Origin: Emiliania huxleyi CCMP1516
Taxonomy: Eukaryota > Haptophyta > Isochrysidales > Noelaerhabdaceae
Direction: 5' to 3'
Assembly (NCBI RefSeq): GCF_000372725.1
Contig: NW_005201240.1
Coordinates: 1,434 to 65,433 of the forward strand
Length of the DNA: 64,000 bases
Positions 10,301-19,126 of the stretch are shown in pieces. The notes beneath the pieces are model-generated. The model ran no database searches, was not told the origin of the DNA, and saw nothing but the letters and a program-made list of their open reading frames with translations. A program made the translations under genes and the position numbers. Each line of letters starts with the position of its first letter. Positions within the stretch are counted from its first letter, which is position 1.

Positions 10301-11268
10301 GAAAAGGGCCCAAGGCTGGCTGCCTGTCTGCTGGTCCCTTCCAGCTGGTCCCTTCCAGCTGGTCCCTTCCAGCTGGTCCCTTCAAGCGGCAGAGACGGGC
10401 CCCGGCGCTGGGGGGGTGGGACTGAGCCCTGTCCGTGGGGAGGGGTCGCGCTGGCGGCGCACCTCCTCTTGAAGCTCCTCCGCGCCCGCGTCTGCGCCGG
10501 CGCGCGACTCGCGAAGCGCTGCGAGCACCTCTTCGCGCTCGCGCCTGGCGGGAGGTACACACACATGGTTGGGGAGGGGCCGAGGCTGAGCGGGCTTCTG
10601 CGCAGGGGCACGGGCTGCGGACGCGCGCAGGGGAGGTAGTGCGGGGCTGCAGGAGGGGGACGGGGTCGGTCAGACGCAGGTGCAGGAGCGGCTCGTGGGG
10701 AGGTATGTGGGTGCGGGAGGCTTTAGGCTGCTATTCTCCTCGTCGCCGCCCGCTCCCTCTCGTCCGCCTCGTGCTCCGACGCAGCTATGGCGGCGGCCAG
10801 CATCGCGTCGCCCGTCGCCGGCGCGTCGGCCGCGGCAAGCGGGGTCCCGCACATCTCGCAGGCGGCGGCGCCCGGCGCGTTGACAAAGGTGCAGACGGGA
10901 CAGGCCGTCCCATCACCAATATCCATCGGCTGCGGCGCGGGCGGCGCAGCTTCCGAAGGCCCGCCACCAGCGAGCGGCCGATCAAACGGCGCCCGCGGCG
11001 GCGCTCCAACAGCCGGACGAACCTTCTCCGGCCTCACGAACACACCGTGCAGAGGCGCGCAGGAGAAGTAGGCCACGCCGCCGACCGAGCCGTCGTTCCG
11101 ACCCTCTGGGCCGTCAAGCTCCACGCCGACCCAAGTTCCTTCGGAGTCAAAGTCCGCCTTTCCGACGTAGCGCACCGTGCCCTCGCAGGTCCTTCCCGTC
11201 AAGCGCACGCGGGCGCCGCAGGAGAGCGGGTCCATGAGACTGATGGATGTGTCTGGGCAACGGACCAA
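7362..11268 (-). CDS. CAP-Gly / NZF / UIM / UFD1 / UBX fusion protein
   Basis: A multidomain protein of roughly 800 residues, probably a Cdc48/p97 cofactor. Exon 1 (11268 to about 10735; a second Met at 11235) encodes a CAP-Gly domain ([29 protein letters not shown]), a ubiquitin-binding NZF finger ([18 protein letters not shown]) and a UIM ([13 protein letters not shown]). A short helical exon follows. Exon 10181-9371 is Gly-rich and acidic with a second UIM ([15 protein letters not shown]). The UFD1 fold then starts: FGGAWRGVL joined to [84 protein letters not shown] and [13 protein letters not shown]. After an Ala-rich helix comes a UBX domain ([45 protein letters not shown]), with TGA at 7364-7362. 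The TAG at 9368-9366, which seems to separate two genes, lies in a GC-AG intron (9296-9370) whose phase fits. At least five donors are GC. Confidence 0.75.
7647..7805 (-). repeat. Tandemly repeated AT-rich intron unit, 66-bp period
   Basis: Inside the intron 7672-7805 of the fusion gene, a 66-bp unit repeats. The block beginning AAGTCCGCACGTGGCTGAGG starts at 7647, 7713 and 7779, separated by AT-rich spacers. On the coding strand the donor is GCTCGCC at 7805 and the acceptor AATTAG ends at 7672. The unit nearest the acceptor is the exon itself. Confidence 0.8.
8831..8933 (-). repeat. AT-rich intron with exact 32-bp exon duplication
   Basis: The 32-bp block beginning GCGCCGAGCGCACGCATGAT lies at 8831-8862 and again at 8902-8933. 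The AT-rich block between them is built on AATTAATT and AATGAATG. On the coding strand the intron is 8933-8863 (71 nt, GTGCCG...AATTAG), so exactly one copy stays in the message, encoding [11 protein letters not shown] of the UFD1 domain. Confidence 0.9.
8965..9060 (-). repeat. AT-rich intron with exact 26-bp exon duplication
   Basis: The 26-bp block beginning AGGACGCCGACGTGGCGGGC lies at 8965-8990 and 9035-9060 around a TAATTA-rich insert. Only a GC-AG intron (9059-8990, 70 nt) restores the UFD1 reading [15 protein letters not shown]. Confidence 0.85.
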
Positions 11269-11439
11269 AGAAATCGCATGAGGCCCGTGCGATTCTTTCT
11301 GCAGAAAACACGAGATCGACGCGGAGGGCGTGTCCCTTGCGCAGTCCGAATCGTTTCGGAGGGCGTTCCCTTCAAGACGTGCTATGCAGGTGCCAGGTGG
11401 AACGCTCCGCTCTCTTTGCCCCCTTTTTACTAAAGCAGA

Positions 11440-11700
11440 TGGATGGAAATGACAAACAAATTACGTGTGAGTGTTAGAGTTGTTTGGTATTGCTAAAAAT
11501 CTCTCTCTGGAAATGAACTACTCTGAGGTGGTGCGCGCCGAGCACGTTCCCAAATGCCTCAGCGTGTCGCACCGCTGGATGGTACATCATGAGGCTAATA
11601 GTTTGATAGTCACGGTTAGTGTACACCAACTCGGCCGTAGCTTTTTTTTTTACGCCGGCTTTTCCCGCCCTTCCACCCCTCTCTTGGCTTTTTTTTAGGT
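11440..11700 (-). repeat. Interspersed repeat family R1, inverted copy
   Basis: 11447-11498 is the reverse complement of about 20876-20920 (core GTTAGAGTTGTTTGGTATTG), and 11641-11695 matches the A-rich block at 21060-21110 in inverted form. The two copies share the order of these blocks with a diverged middle, so this is a dispersed repeat of about 250 bp of unknown class. The rest of 11270-11731 shows no gene. Confidence 0.6.
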
Positions 11701-11731
11701 TTGTTCGATCTCAACAGAGATCACAAGGAGA

Positions 11732-12388
11732 TTGAGAGATTGGCAGAATGAGTTCCGACCAAATTGGGAAACCGCTGGAATACTTGTACACGGTATCGTC
11801 ACGGAGGCGCACATGGTGGCCGTCGTCGGCGGGGCCAAGGGTAAGCTTGCGACCGTCTCGTTCTGGGCCGAGGCCCTCAATGACTTTAACACCGGCTACG
11901 GGTTCGTCAACGGCACCTGCGGCTACTTTGGCAGCTTCAATGTACAGGTCGCTCACACGCGCCGATGCGAGGAGATGTCCATCAAGGTGCGCTACTCCTC
12001 CGCCGTCTTCCAGGTCCGCGCGTGGGCCGCCACCGTGCGCGGTGGCTACGTCTATGACCGGATTTCGGGCCCAAGGCATCGCCTCGACGTGTCTATCAGT
12101 GCCCCGGGCAACGCACCGGAGCGCACTTTTCCACATGGTCTGCTAGGGCAGTCCTTTTCCTCCTCGGTCCCACGGAATGGGAAGCAGGACAGTTACCCAG
12201 CCGCGGGACGCTTCGCCACTAGTGCGCAAGCCGAGGGAGCCATCGAGGGCACGGCGGCCATGTATGAGGTGGAGTCGCGCTACGCCACGCGCTTCGCATT
12301 CTCTCGCTTTGATATCGCGATGCCGACGACGCAGCTGCAGAATGACGTCGAAGCTGCCAGAAATGTGCTCCCGACCAACACAAGGTGA
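11732..12388 (+). CDS. Conserved-looking protein of unknown function, likely C-terminal exon
   Basis: An open frame of 218 codons with strongly protein-like composition: HMVAVVGGAKGKLATVSFW, GYGFVNGTCGYFGSFNVQV, RTFPHGLLGQSFSSSV, EGAIEGTAAMYEVESRYATR and FAFSRFD. The HGLLGQSF block followed by EGAIEGTA has, to my recollection, relatives repeated in marine algal proteomes, often as C-terminal domains. I cannot name a function. There is no signal peptide or membrane helix in the visible frame. The first Met is not preceded by an obvious start context and coding may continue upstream through an intron, so the true N-terminus is uncertain. It lies between the R1 repeat and 1.3 kb without genes. 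Confidence 0.55.
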   Translation: MRDWQNEFRPNWETAGILVHGIVTEAHMVAVVGGAKGKLATVSFWAEALNDFNTGYGFVNGTCGYFGSFNVQVAHTRRCEEMSIKVRYSSAVFQVRAWAATVRGGYVYDRISGPRHRLDVSISAPGNAPERTFPHGLLGQSFSSSVPRNGKQDSYPAAGRFATSAQAEGAIEGTAAMYEVESRYATRFAFSRFDIAMPTTQLQNDVEAARNVLPTNTR

Positions 12389-13721
12389 GCACCACGCCGC
12401 ACCTACCTAAACAAAAGCAGACCCGCAACAACCCCACATGCCATGCTGGGAAGCGCAGCGCACGCGGCCTTGGTACGCCCCTCCCATCCGCGGATACGTA
12501 CGCACGCGAAGGGTAGCGAAGGGGAGGGGACGGGTCCATCTCGTATAGCAGATACCCTCTGTATGCACCCGACGCCAACGATCACCCACACGCAGACGGC
12601 ATCGAGATTACATAACTCTATGGCGGGCCCGACCTACTATCTCTACCTTCTAAGCTTAACACGCCGTCTAGGATCAAGTGATATCACAGCCTTGTTATTG
12701 AGAAGAAAATACCTCCTATGGCGCTGTGCGCTGGTCTGTGAGAGGTTGAGGTGCGAGTGTAGAAACTTCTCTAAATACTAAGTGCATATCTTGTAACAAA
12801 GTCGGACTGGCTACTGTGCGATAACGCTGTCAAAAGGAGACTAGTTGCAAAAAGTCTCACGGGGAAAACCCACCACAAAAACTGCAAAAAACGCGGTCAC
12901 GGCCAGCTCGGCACTATCTACTCAAAAAAAGTGACATAAGTATCACTGACATTATGGACATAGAGCACCCACACTTAAGCGTTCCGCGCACACACAAGGT
13001 CCGCCTGTGTGCGCCGCCAGCTTCCCAGGGCCATAGCGCGAAAAACGAAGGAGGAGATGCATCCTAGCTGTCGCCACCGAAGGCGACTCGACGTCGCTGA
13101 GATCGGAGATCAAGCTCTGACAGGTCACACGTCGCTCCTTTGACGCCGACGTGACTCACCCGTGCAGAGCGCATCAGGACACGGTCTCGACGCGCTCGGT
13201 ACGACGCCTGCGACCCGTCTCGGGTCAGGTGGCACGACGCTCATCGCGCCTGTGATCCGGCAAAAGGAGCGGGCCGGGGGTCCCATCCTGGGGGTGTTTT
13301 TGTCTTTGTGTGTGGGGGGATGGTCGGCGACTTACCCCGGGGACAACAAACAAACCGGGGTCGAGAGCCCCTCGCCAACGCGCAACGGACGGCAACGCAG
13401 ACAAGCACAGCCCAGCCCTCGCTCTCTGGCTGCGCCAGCAGCTCGTAGCCGCGCGCTCTTTTGCGCCCGCAAGCGGATGCCCTCCTCCGCGAGCGAGGCG
13501 CGAGAGAGGAGCGAGACGGCCGCGACGCGAGTAATGTCGATGGAGCTGTTGTAGCGAGAGGACGCGTACGAGGAGGTTGGTGGGGAGGTCGAGGACGGGG
13601 CGGCGGCGGCGGCGGCGGCGGCGAGCGACGGAGGCGGCGCGAGCGGCGCGTGGGTGGGGCGGACATCGCCTATATCGTCGAAGCCAAAAATAAAAGAAAC
13701 GAATCCTGTAAGTGAGATCGC
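12389..13721. other. Intergenic, no gene seen
   Basis: Relatively AT-rich up to about 13000, then GC-rich. Frames on both strands are low-complexity or mirror one another, and none shows a recognisable domain. The last 300 bp should contain the promoter and 5' UTR of the FKBP gene. Confidence 0.45.
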
Positions 13722-14778
13722 ATGTGGACGTTGCTGCTCTTTGCCTCGTCCTCTCTCCTCCCGCCCACTCCTGCTGCGTTGTTGCAGCGGCGGCGCGAGC
13801 TCCTCGGAGCGGCTGGATCGCTGCTCGGCGCGGCCGCGGCCGCTCCGGCGCCGGCGTTGGCTCTCGTCAAGGGCTCGGCGCCTCCGCCCAAGACTGGACC
13901 AAAGGAGCGCAAGTGCAAGAGCATCGACGAGTGTGAGGCGCTGGGCGAACGCGAGCGCGCCAAGGCAGCCGAGGGCGCTGACGAGACGATCGAGCGCACC
14001 CGAGGCGGCGACCGGTATCGCGACCTCGCCGTGGGGCAGGGCGGCAAGGCGGTCGCCGAGGGCGACGCAGTGGAGATCCGGTACCGCGTGATGCGGCTCG
14101 GGACCAAGGCGCGCGACGGCCTGTCCGGCGAAGGGCAGACAATCTTCTCCTTTGGGTACGGCGAAGACGAGGCGCGAGTCACGGGACGGTGCACGATGTG
14201 GTTCTAATCCTAAGCGTTTCATTGAGAACAGGACCGCGAGGGCGACACGCTGCCGGTGCGGCCGGCCTGCCCCTCGCAGCCTGCAGTCGCCGGAGCACCG
14301 CACAAGGAGTGGCTGCCTTGATCAGGTCCGGCTCGCGGGCCGCAACCTGGTCGCCGGGGTCAACGACGCGCTGGTCGGCATGAAGCCGGGCGGGCGGAGG
14401 CGCGTGCTGGTGCGCCCCGAGCGAGGCTGGCGCGACCTGACTGGCGCGTGCGCCGAGGGTACAAAGTCGCTCGGCCTCGACGCGCAGAAGAGGACGGACG
14501 CACAGTCGGGCAACCTGGTCTTCAAGGCGGACATCGGCGCCGCCATCGAGAATGAGCTCGCCTGCCAGAACAAGGTCTCCCTCCCTCAGCCACGCACCTA
14601 CGGCGCAAAGGCGCGCTTCGGCAGGCGCTTCGACGAGTCACTCCTCGTCGAGCTCGACGTCGTCGGCTTCGCGGACCCGCAAAAGGCGGCGGGTGGGCTG
14701 GACGTAAGCTCGAAGGCCTTCAAGTGCCAGCAGAACCCGTTCGCCGACGGCTGCGACGACGGAGTGCCCGTCCAGTAG
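13722..14778 (+). CDS. FKBP-type peptidyl-prolyl isomerase, thylakoid-lumen type
   Basis: A proline isomerase of the FK506-binding family. Exons are 13722-14171, 14232-14255 (only eight codons, DREGDTLP) and 14326-14778. The N-terminus has a hydrophobic leader (MWTLLLFASSSLLP) followed by RRRELLGAAGSLLGAAAAAP and an AxA-like cleavage site (PALA). That suggests import into a complex plastid and a Tat-type (twin-arginine) lumenal signal. The FKBP core follows: EGDAVEIRYRVMRLG, then VRLAGRNLVAGVNDALVGMK and PGGRRRVLVRPERGW, matching the family's V.G..EAL.GM..GG.R core. The C-terminal 100 residues carry extra cysteines (CQNKVSL, FKCQQNPFADGC). Intron 1 has a GC donor (14172). Intron 2 (14256-14325) has GT and starts with a diverged copy of the next exon. 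Confidence 0.8.
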
Positions 14779-15102
14779 AGTCTCCCGCGAGACGGATATG
14801 TGAGAGGTCGAGGTTGTGGTCTGGATTCAAAAAATCGCTCCATGCCGCTGTGGCGTCGCGCTCTCTCGAGTCTGAGGATGTCGACTCTCGTCTCTCTCCG
14901 AGCCATAACAGCCACAGCGGGTGCCGCGCGGAGACGCGCGCGAGCGAGGCCGCGCCGAGACCGAGACCGCGAGAGGAGCGAGACCCGAGACGCCGCTGTG
15001 CGCTGACAGAGTAATCCTCCCGGCACCGCGCGGCACCTCCCGGGCACATGGCCGAACACACTGTAGCGCTACTCGGCGTCCCCAGCAGCCTCATAGTATG
15101 AC

Positions 15103-17278
15103 TCATAGGAAGAGCGACTGGTCAGCGGCGAAGGCGGCGAGCGGCTCGATGAGCGACGACGAGATGAAGTAGAAGAGGATGCCGACCGCAACCTCGCGGA
15201 GGCGAGAGGGGAGCGTCGGGCGAGGGGCGGGCGGCGGCGGGGCGCGGCGCTGTGGCGGCGGCCCGGACTGAGATTGCAGCCAGCAGAGAGGGAAGGCTGT
15301 GCTTCAGCGGCCGGTGTGGGCCGGACCGAGATTGGCAGCGCGGGCAGCACTCGCTCGAGGACGGGGAGGAGGGCGAGGGTGGCGCAGAGGCCGGCCAGGA
15401 CGGCGATGGCGCAGGCGGCGAAGGCGGTGATCGAGGAGAGGCAGGCGCGGCCGACGAGGAGCGAGTAGAAGACGAAGTCGCCGAGCCCGAGCTTGATGCC
15501 GTGTCCCTCGTACACCAGCCCGGGGATGGGCTCGTTCCGCTGCTCGGCCGTCTCGACGAGCACTTTGAGAGGCCCGCGGGGGGTGAGCACCTGCCGGGCG
15601 GGGAATAATACATAATATTGTGATGTGTTTATGCCGCGAGGGGGGTGGGCACCTGCCGGGCGGGGAATAATACATAATATTGTGATGTGTTTATGCCGCG
15701 AGGGGGGTGGGCACCTGCCGGGCGGGGGCTGCTGGTGACCACGATGAACTGCTCGTTCCTCCTCATCAGCCGCGAGGGGGCGAGCACCGGGGACGGGCTG
15801 CTGTACTGCCCACCGCTGTCCATACCCCCACCCTTCCCTTGCTTCTACCCCCACACCCGCCCCTGCCCCCACCCCTGCCCCTCGCCCCTCGCCCCTCGCC
15901 CCTCGCCCCTCGCTCGCACCGCGACGATGTCCCAGAGCGCCACCGCGCCGAGGACGCCCCACGTCGTCCACTCAGGCAGCTTGGTCAGGTTGTACGCGAT
16001 GATCGCCTGTGATGGTTGTATTATTCTTATATATTACTATTGCAGCCTGGTCGGGTTGTGCGCGATGACCGCCTGTCGAGACAAAGCCAGCGAGTGGGTA
16101 GTGACGCGCCAGCGGGCGGCTCGGGTCCGCTCTGTCGGCGGTGATCGCCGAGATGAGCACGAGCGACGTCTGCCGCGAGCGAGGCAAGTCGAAGCCGCAC
16201 CTTCAGCACCGCAGTGCGCCGTGTTGCGGCATCGCAGGTGCGCCGTGTGTTGAGCCGAGGCTGCAGGGCGGCGAGGCGAGTCGGCGCCGCACCTGCGCGC
16301 GCAGCCGAGGTCGGACCAGAAGACTGCGGCCGTCCTGTGTGAAGTACGGCGGACGTGTCTTGGACGCGCCCCTCCCGGCCGGACCAGGAGACGGCGCCGG
16401 CCGCCCAAACGGCGCAAAGGCTCCCGCCGCGGCGAGGACGGCGAGGTCGGGGAGGGTTCCGGCCGGGTCGTAGGCGTCTCGCACGCCGCGGAGCAGCTCC
16501 GAGCCTGGGGGGGGCAGGGTGGGGCGGGGTCAGGGCTGGGGGCTGGGGCTGGGGACGTTGCGCAGCAGCAGCAGGCAGCCAGAGACGAAGAGGGCACCCA
16601 CGACCGAGAAGAGCAGAAAGCCGTAGATGGCCGCGTAGCAGGAGAAGCGGTACAGCAGGACGAGCCTCGCAGGGTTAGGGTTAGGGCGAGGGTCAGGGTC
16701 GGGGTCAGGGTCAGGGTCAGGGTTAGGGTTAAGCCTCGCAGTCAGGGCGAGGGTCAGGGTCGGGGGTAGCGTGTGGCAAGCGGCGGAGCGGGGCGAGCCC
16801 GCACGACGACGAGCTGTGTCTAGGAAGTGTGTACGACGCGCCCGCTCGTCACCACAAAGAGGAGGGCGACCATCGCGAGCGCGTTGAGCGCGACGCCGCC
16901 GGCGATGGTGGCCGCGTCGTCCGAGGAGTGCTCCTGGTACACCATGATCTCGGAGAAGCCGGAGGCGGGCTGCTCGGCGGCGTCGACCGTCTTGAGCAGG
17001 TAGACGACGATGGCCATCGTCGCGCAGACGGGCGCGAGGAGGGAGGCGACCTGCGCCGCCGGATCGAGCTCGTACTCGCCGTCGCCGTCGCCGCCGTCGC
17101 ACTCGCCGCCGGCGCCAGCGCCGCCGCTGCTGCCCGCGCCGCCGCCGCTGCTGCCGGCGACGTCGCTTAGAGGCTGCGACGACAAGGCGCGGCTGTCGGC
17201 TGATGAGGAAGCAGGCTGCTGCGAAGGAGCGGCGCGCTCGACGTCGACGGACGACTCTCCGAGCTCGATGTTCTGCAT
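15103..17278 (-). CDS. Presenilin, gamma-secretase-type aspartyl protease
   Basis: A polytopic intramembrane aspartyl protease. Starting at Met 17278, an acidic/Ser/Gly-rich head leads to the first membrane segment ([20 protein letters not shown]), a loop with [14 protein letters not shown], and [17 protein letters not shown] joined to [20 protein letters not shown]. Later exons give [28 protein letters not shown] (first catalytic Asp; the usual Tyr is Trp), [35 protein letters not shown] (the GxGD second Asp) and ERVLPALPI (the PAL motif). The C-terminus [15 protein letters not shown]...SLFL ends at TGA 15105-15103. Both catalytic aspartates and PAL are kept, so it should be active. Introns at 16666-16841 and 16007-16139 have GC donors and contain unusual repeats. 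One or two exons between 16140 and 16560 are less certain. Confidence 0.85.
15585..15733 (-). repeat. Tandem 62-bp intron unit in presenilin
   Basis: The block GCACCTGCCGGGCGGGGAAT recurs at 15587 and 15649 and starts again at 15711, separated by an AT-rich stretch containing AATACATAATATTGTGATGT. The period is exactly 62 bp. Each unit repeats, in diverged form, the start of the exon that follows the acceptor at 15591 (coding strand GTGCTCACCCCCCGCGG). Confidence 0.8.
15979..16139 (-). repeat. Presenilin intron with diverged exon copy and AT-rich filler
   Basis: On the coding strand the exon starts GCGATCATCGCGTACAACCT at 16006. A diverged copy, GCGGTCATCGCGCACAACCC, lies upstream at about 16072-16043. 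Between them is AATAGTAATATATAAGAATA. The intron is 16139-16007, with a GC donor after ATCACC. Confidence 0.75.
16671..16765 (-). repeat. Telomere-like (TTAGGG/TCAGGG) array within an intron
   Basis: A run of degenerate hexamers (GGGTTAGGGTTAGGGCGAGG, GTCAGGGTCAGGGTCAGGGT) inside the presenilin intron 16666-16841. The segment is bracketed by repeats of AGCCTCGCAG at about 16664 and 16733. It is interstitial, with normal coding exons on both sides. Confidence 0.75.
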
Positions 17279-17339
17279 TCGCGGCGCGGCCAAAAATAGC
17301 GAAGTAACGGCAGAAAATAACCCGCGCAGCGGACGCGCC

Positions 17340-19126
17340 GCACCCAAGGGTGGCGTACGGCGTGTTCGAAGGACAGACACGATTCGGGAAGCGCGTCCCG
17401 GGAGACGCCCAGGTAAAGGATCCCAACGGAATCGGACCCTGTGGAGAAGAGGAGATACGGACAGCCTTTGGGGCGGGCATGTGGGGAGGAAAGCTGCCGA
17501 GCACGTGGGAGGTGATAGACGCGGAGATGTACGCGATACTCGCATACCTACGCAAAGTGGCGAGCGCGAGCGACACGCGCAGGCGCGACGGTCTAGTACT
17601 ATGCGACTGCAAACCCGCGCTGCAGCAGATTGAGAATGCGCAGCGTCCGTAAAGGGATGCCAGTCCTAGAGGCGATTGCTTACTATAGATCGAAGCTAGA
17701 GGCAGTGGTCTTTGTGTGGGTGCCATCGCACGTGGGAATAGCCTGCAACGCATACGCCGACGCAGTCCAGTGGCGACAGCATACCTGGGAAATAACGACA
17801 CGGAGGACGCCTCAAAAGTGGTGCGGCAGAGGACACAGTCACAGAGAAGAGCAAGAGGGAGATATAGTGGACCGACGGACGTACGGACACATGTGTCAGA
17901 GCGCGCACGAGTGGGTGTGCGAACAATTCCGAAAGACAGTGAGGCCGGGATCGACTGGTTGGGTAGTAGTCTAAGTTCTGAGCCTGGAGGCCTAACGGGT
18001 CTAAGTGTGGCTAGCCACGCTGGAGTGCTTGCGCGGTCTAAGATCAGCGGGAGCCTCTTACATCGGCTAAGTCGGCCGTGGACGGCCTGGGGCCAAGAGG
18101 CTCCCACCGTGATCAACGTACAAACGATACGGCGCAACCCCCAAATTTTCTTCGCCTGCGGCGGGCGATCGATCCTTCTCATGCTCAGCAATCGCCGCCT
18201 CAGCATCCTCCTCTTCCGATTCTCGTTGCTGCTTCTTGAGCGCAATCTTCGGCGACTTCTTCGCCAAACAGTTCTCACAAATAGCCTCAAGCTCAAACAA
18301 ACGGATGTCAGAGAAGCCTGTGTATGCTGGTCCTCTTTGAACGATCCGCGCGTGAGGTAGCATAGGGCCTTGTTGACAGCAGCCAGCTTGTTGCGCTGCT
18401 TCGTTGCGATGAGCTGATTGGGATCGCAGAAGTGCATGCCAAGCACCGCCACGATCTTGAAGCAGAACACATCGCAACCGCATCGTCCGCACTGCCATCG
18501 GCATGCCGCGCCCGCCGCTTCGCCGCAGCCGCCTTAAGGCACGCATAGCGGCAGCATATGGTACGTTGCGCGTACTTGAGCAGGCGTTGCGCGCCGCAAG
18601 TAGCGCACTGGCCCTGGGAGAAGGCGATATGGCGTCGTGCGCGGCACGCGGCAAACGTTGGTCGGGACGCGTCCAGGTATTTTTCGGGTAAACCTGAAAG
18701 CTTTTCAGGTATACCCGGTTTTACCCGGAGTTGGCCTTATGTCGTCTAAGTTCATGGCCCCCGACCATGGGGGTCTAAGTCCGAGCCCGGCTCCGTGCGG
18801 GGGCTAAGTTGAGCGCTCGCTCGCTGCAGAGGCTAAGTGTAGAGCGACCCTCTAGCCCTACTACCCAACCATTCGGGATCGCACACGGCAGGGGTGGCGG
18901 GACGGCTGTGGAGCGAAGTGCAAGTGGCCGTAGCCAGCCTCAAACACCCATGGGACAATAAGATGAGATTGCCAGATGAGAATGGGGGGGAGGACAGGCG
19001 AGCGACATTTGACGACGTCGGGGATCACGATGTGACGACCAAAATGATCTTGGCACTTGGGAGCCAGAGGGTGAGACAACAGGCCGGGGTGCCACATATG
19101 GGGCACACCACAGGCGCATTCTAGAG
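17340..19126 (+). mobile_element. LINE ORF2 fragment: RNase H domain and tail, split by a transposon
   Basis: The remnant C-terminal part of a non-LTR retrotransposon. The RNase H fold is visible: EVIDAEMYAILAYLRKV (catalytic Glu), GLVLCDCKPALQQIE (Asp), then, after a frame change near 17640, FVWVPSHVGIACNAYADAV (His and Asp). Coding-like tail sequence continues to 17953, is interrupted by the 920-bp TIR transposon, and resumes at 18882 with MAGRLWSEVQVAVASLKHPW. No reverse transcriptase is present. It begins about 60 bp upstream of the presenilin start codon, on the opposite strand, so it may lie in that gene's promoter. At least one frameshift shows it is decayed. Confidence 0.7.
17954..18873. 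mobile_element. Non-autonomous TIR DNA transposon, copy 2 (920 bp)
   Basis: The same element as at 2066-2996 and nearly identical along its length. It has the same 16-bp terminal inverted repeats and subterminal (T/G)CTAAGT motifs. Its own perfect 8-bp target-site duplication is CGGGATCG, at 17946-17953 and 18874-18881. It is nested inside the LINE RNase H fragment. The short differences (for example CGCGGCACGCGGCAAACG against CGCGGCAAACG) suggest two recent, independent insertions. Confidence 0.88.

Noticed and set aside
9366-10562. A stand-alone Gly-rich protein ending at the TAG at 9368-9366, separate from the UFD1 gene
   Set aside because: The UFD1 part would lack its N-terminal strand. 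The GC-AG intron 9370-9296 joins both parts in frame and supplies it, as other GC introns do in the same gene.
13332-14303. A 323-residue minus-strand frame
   Set aside because: Antisense to the FKBP gene, with no domain.
16671-16765. A chromosome end
   Set aside because: The hexamers are degenerate, short and flanked on both sides by presenilin exons.
16530-18470. A 646-residue minus-strand frame running from presenilin DNA through the LINE into the transposon
   Set aside because: It is a chance fusion of a presenilin exon, antisense LINE sequence and transposon interior. The presenilin start at 17278 and the transposon boundary at 17954 lie inside it.
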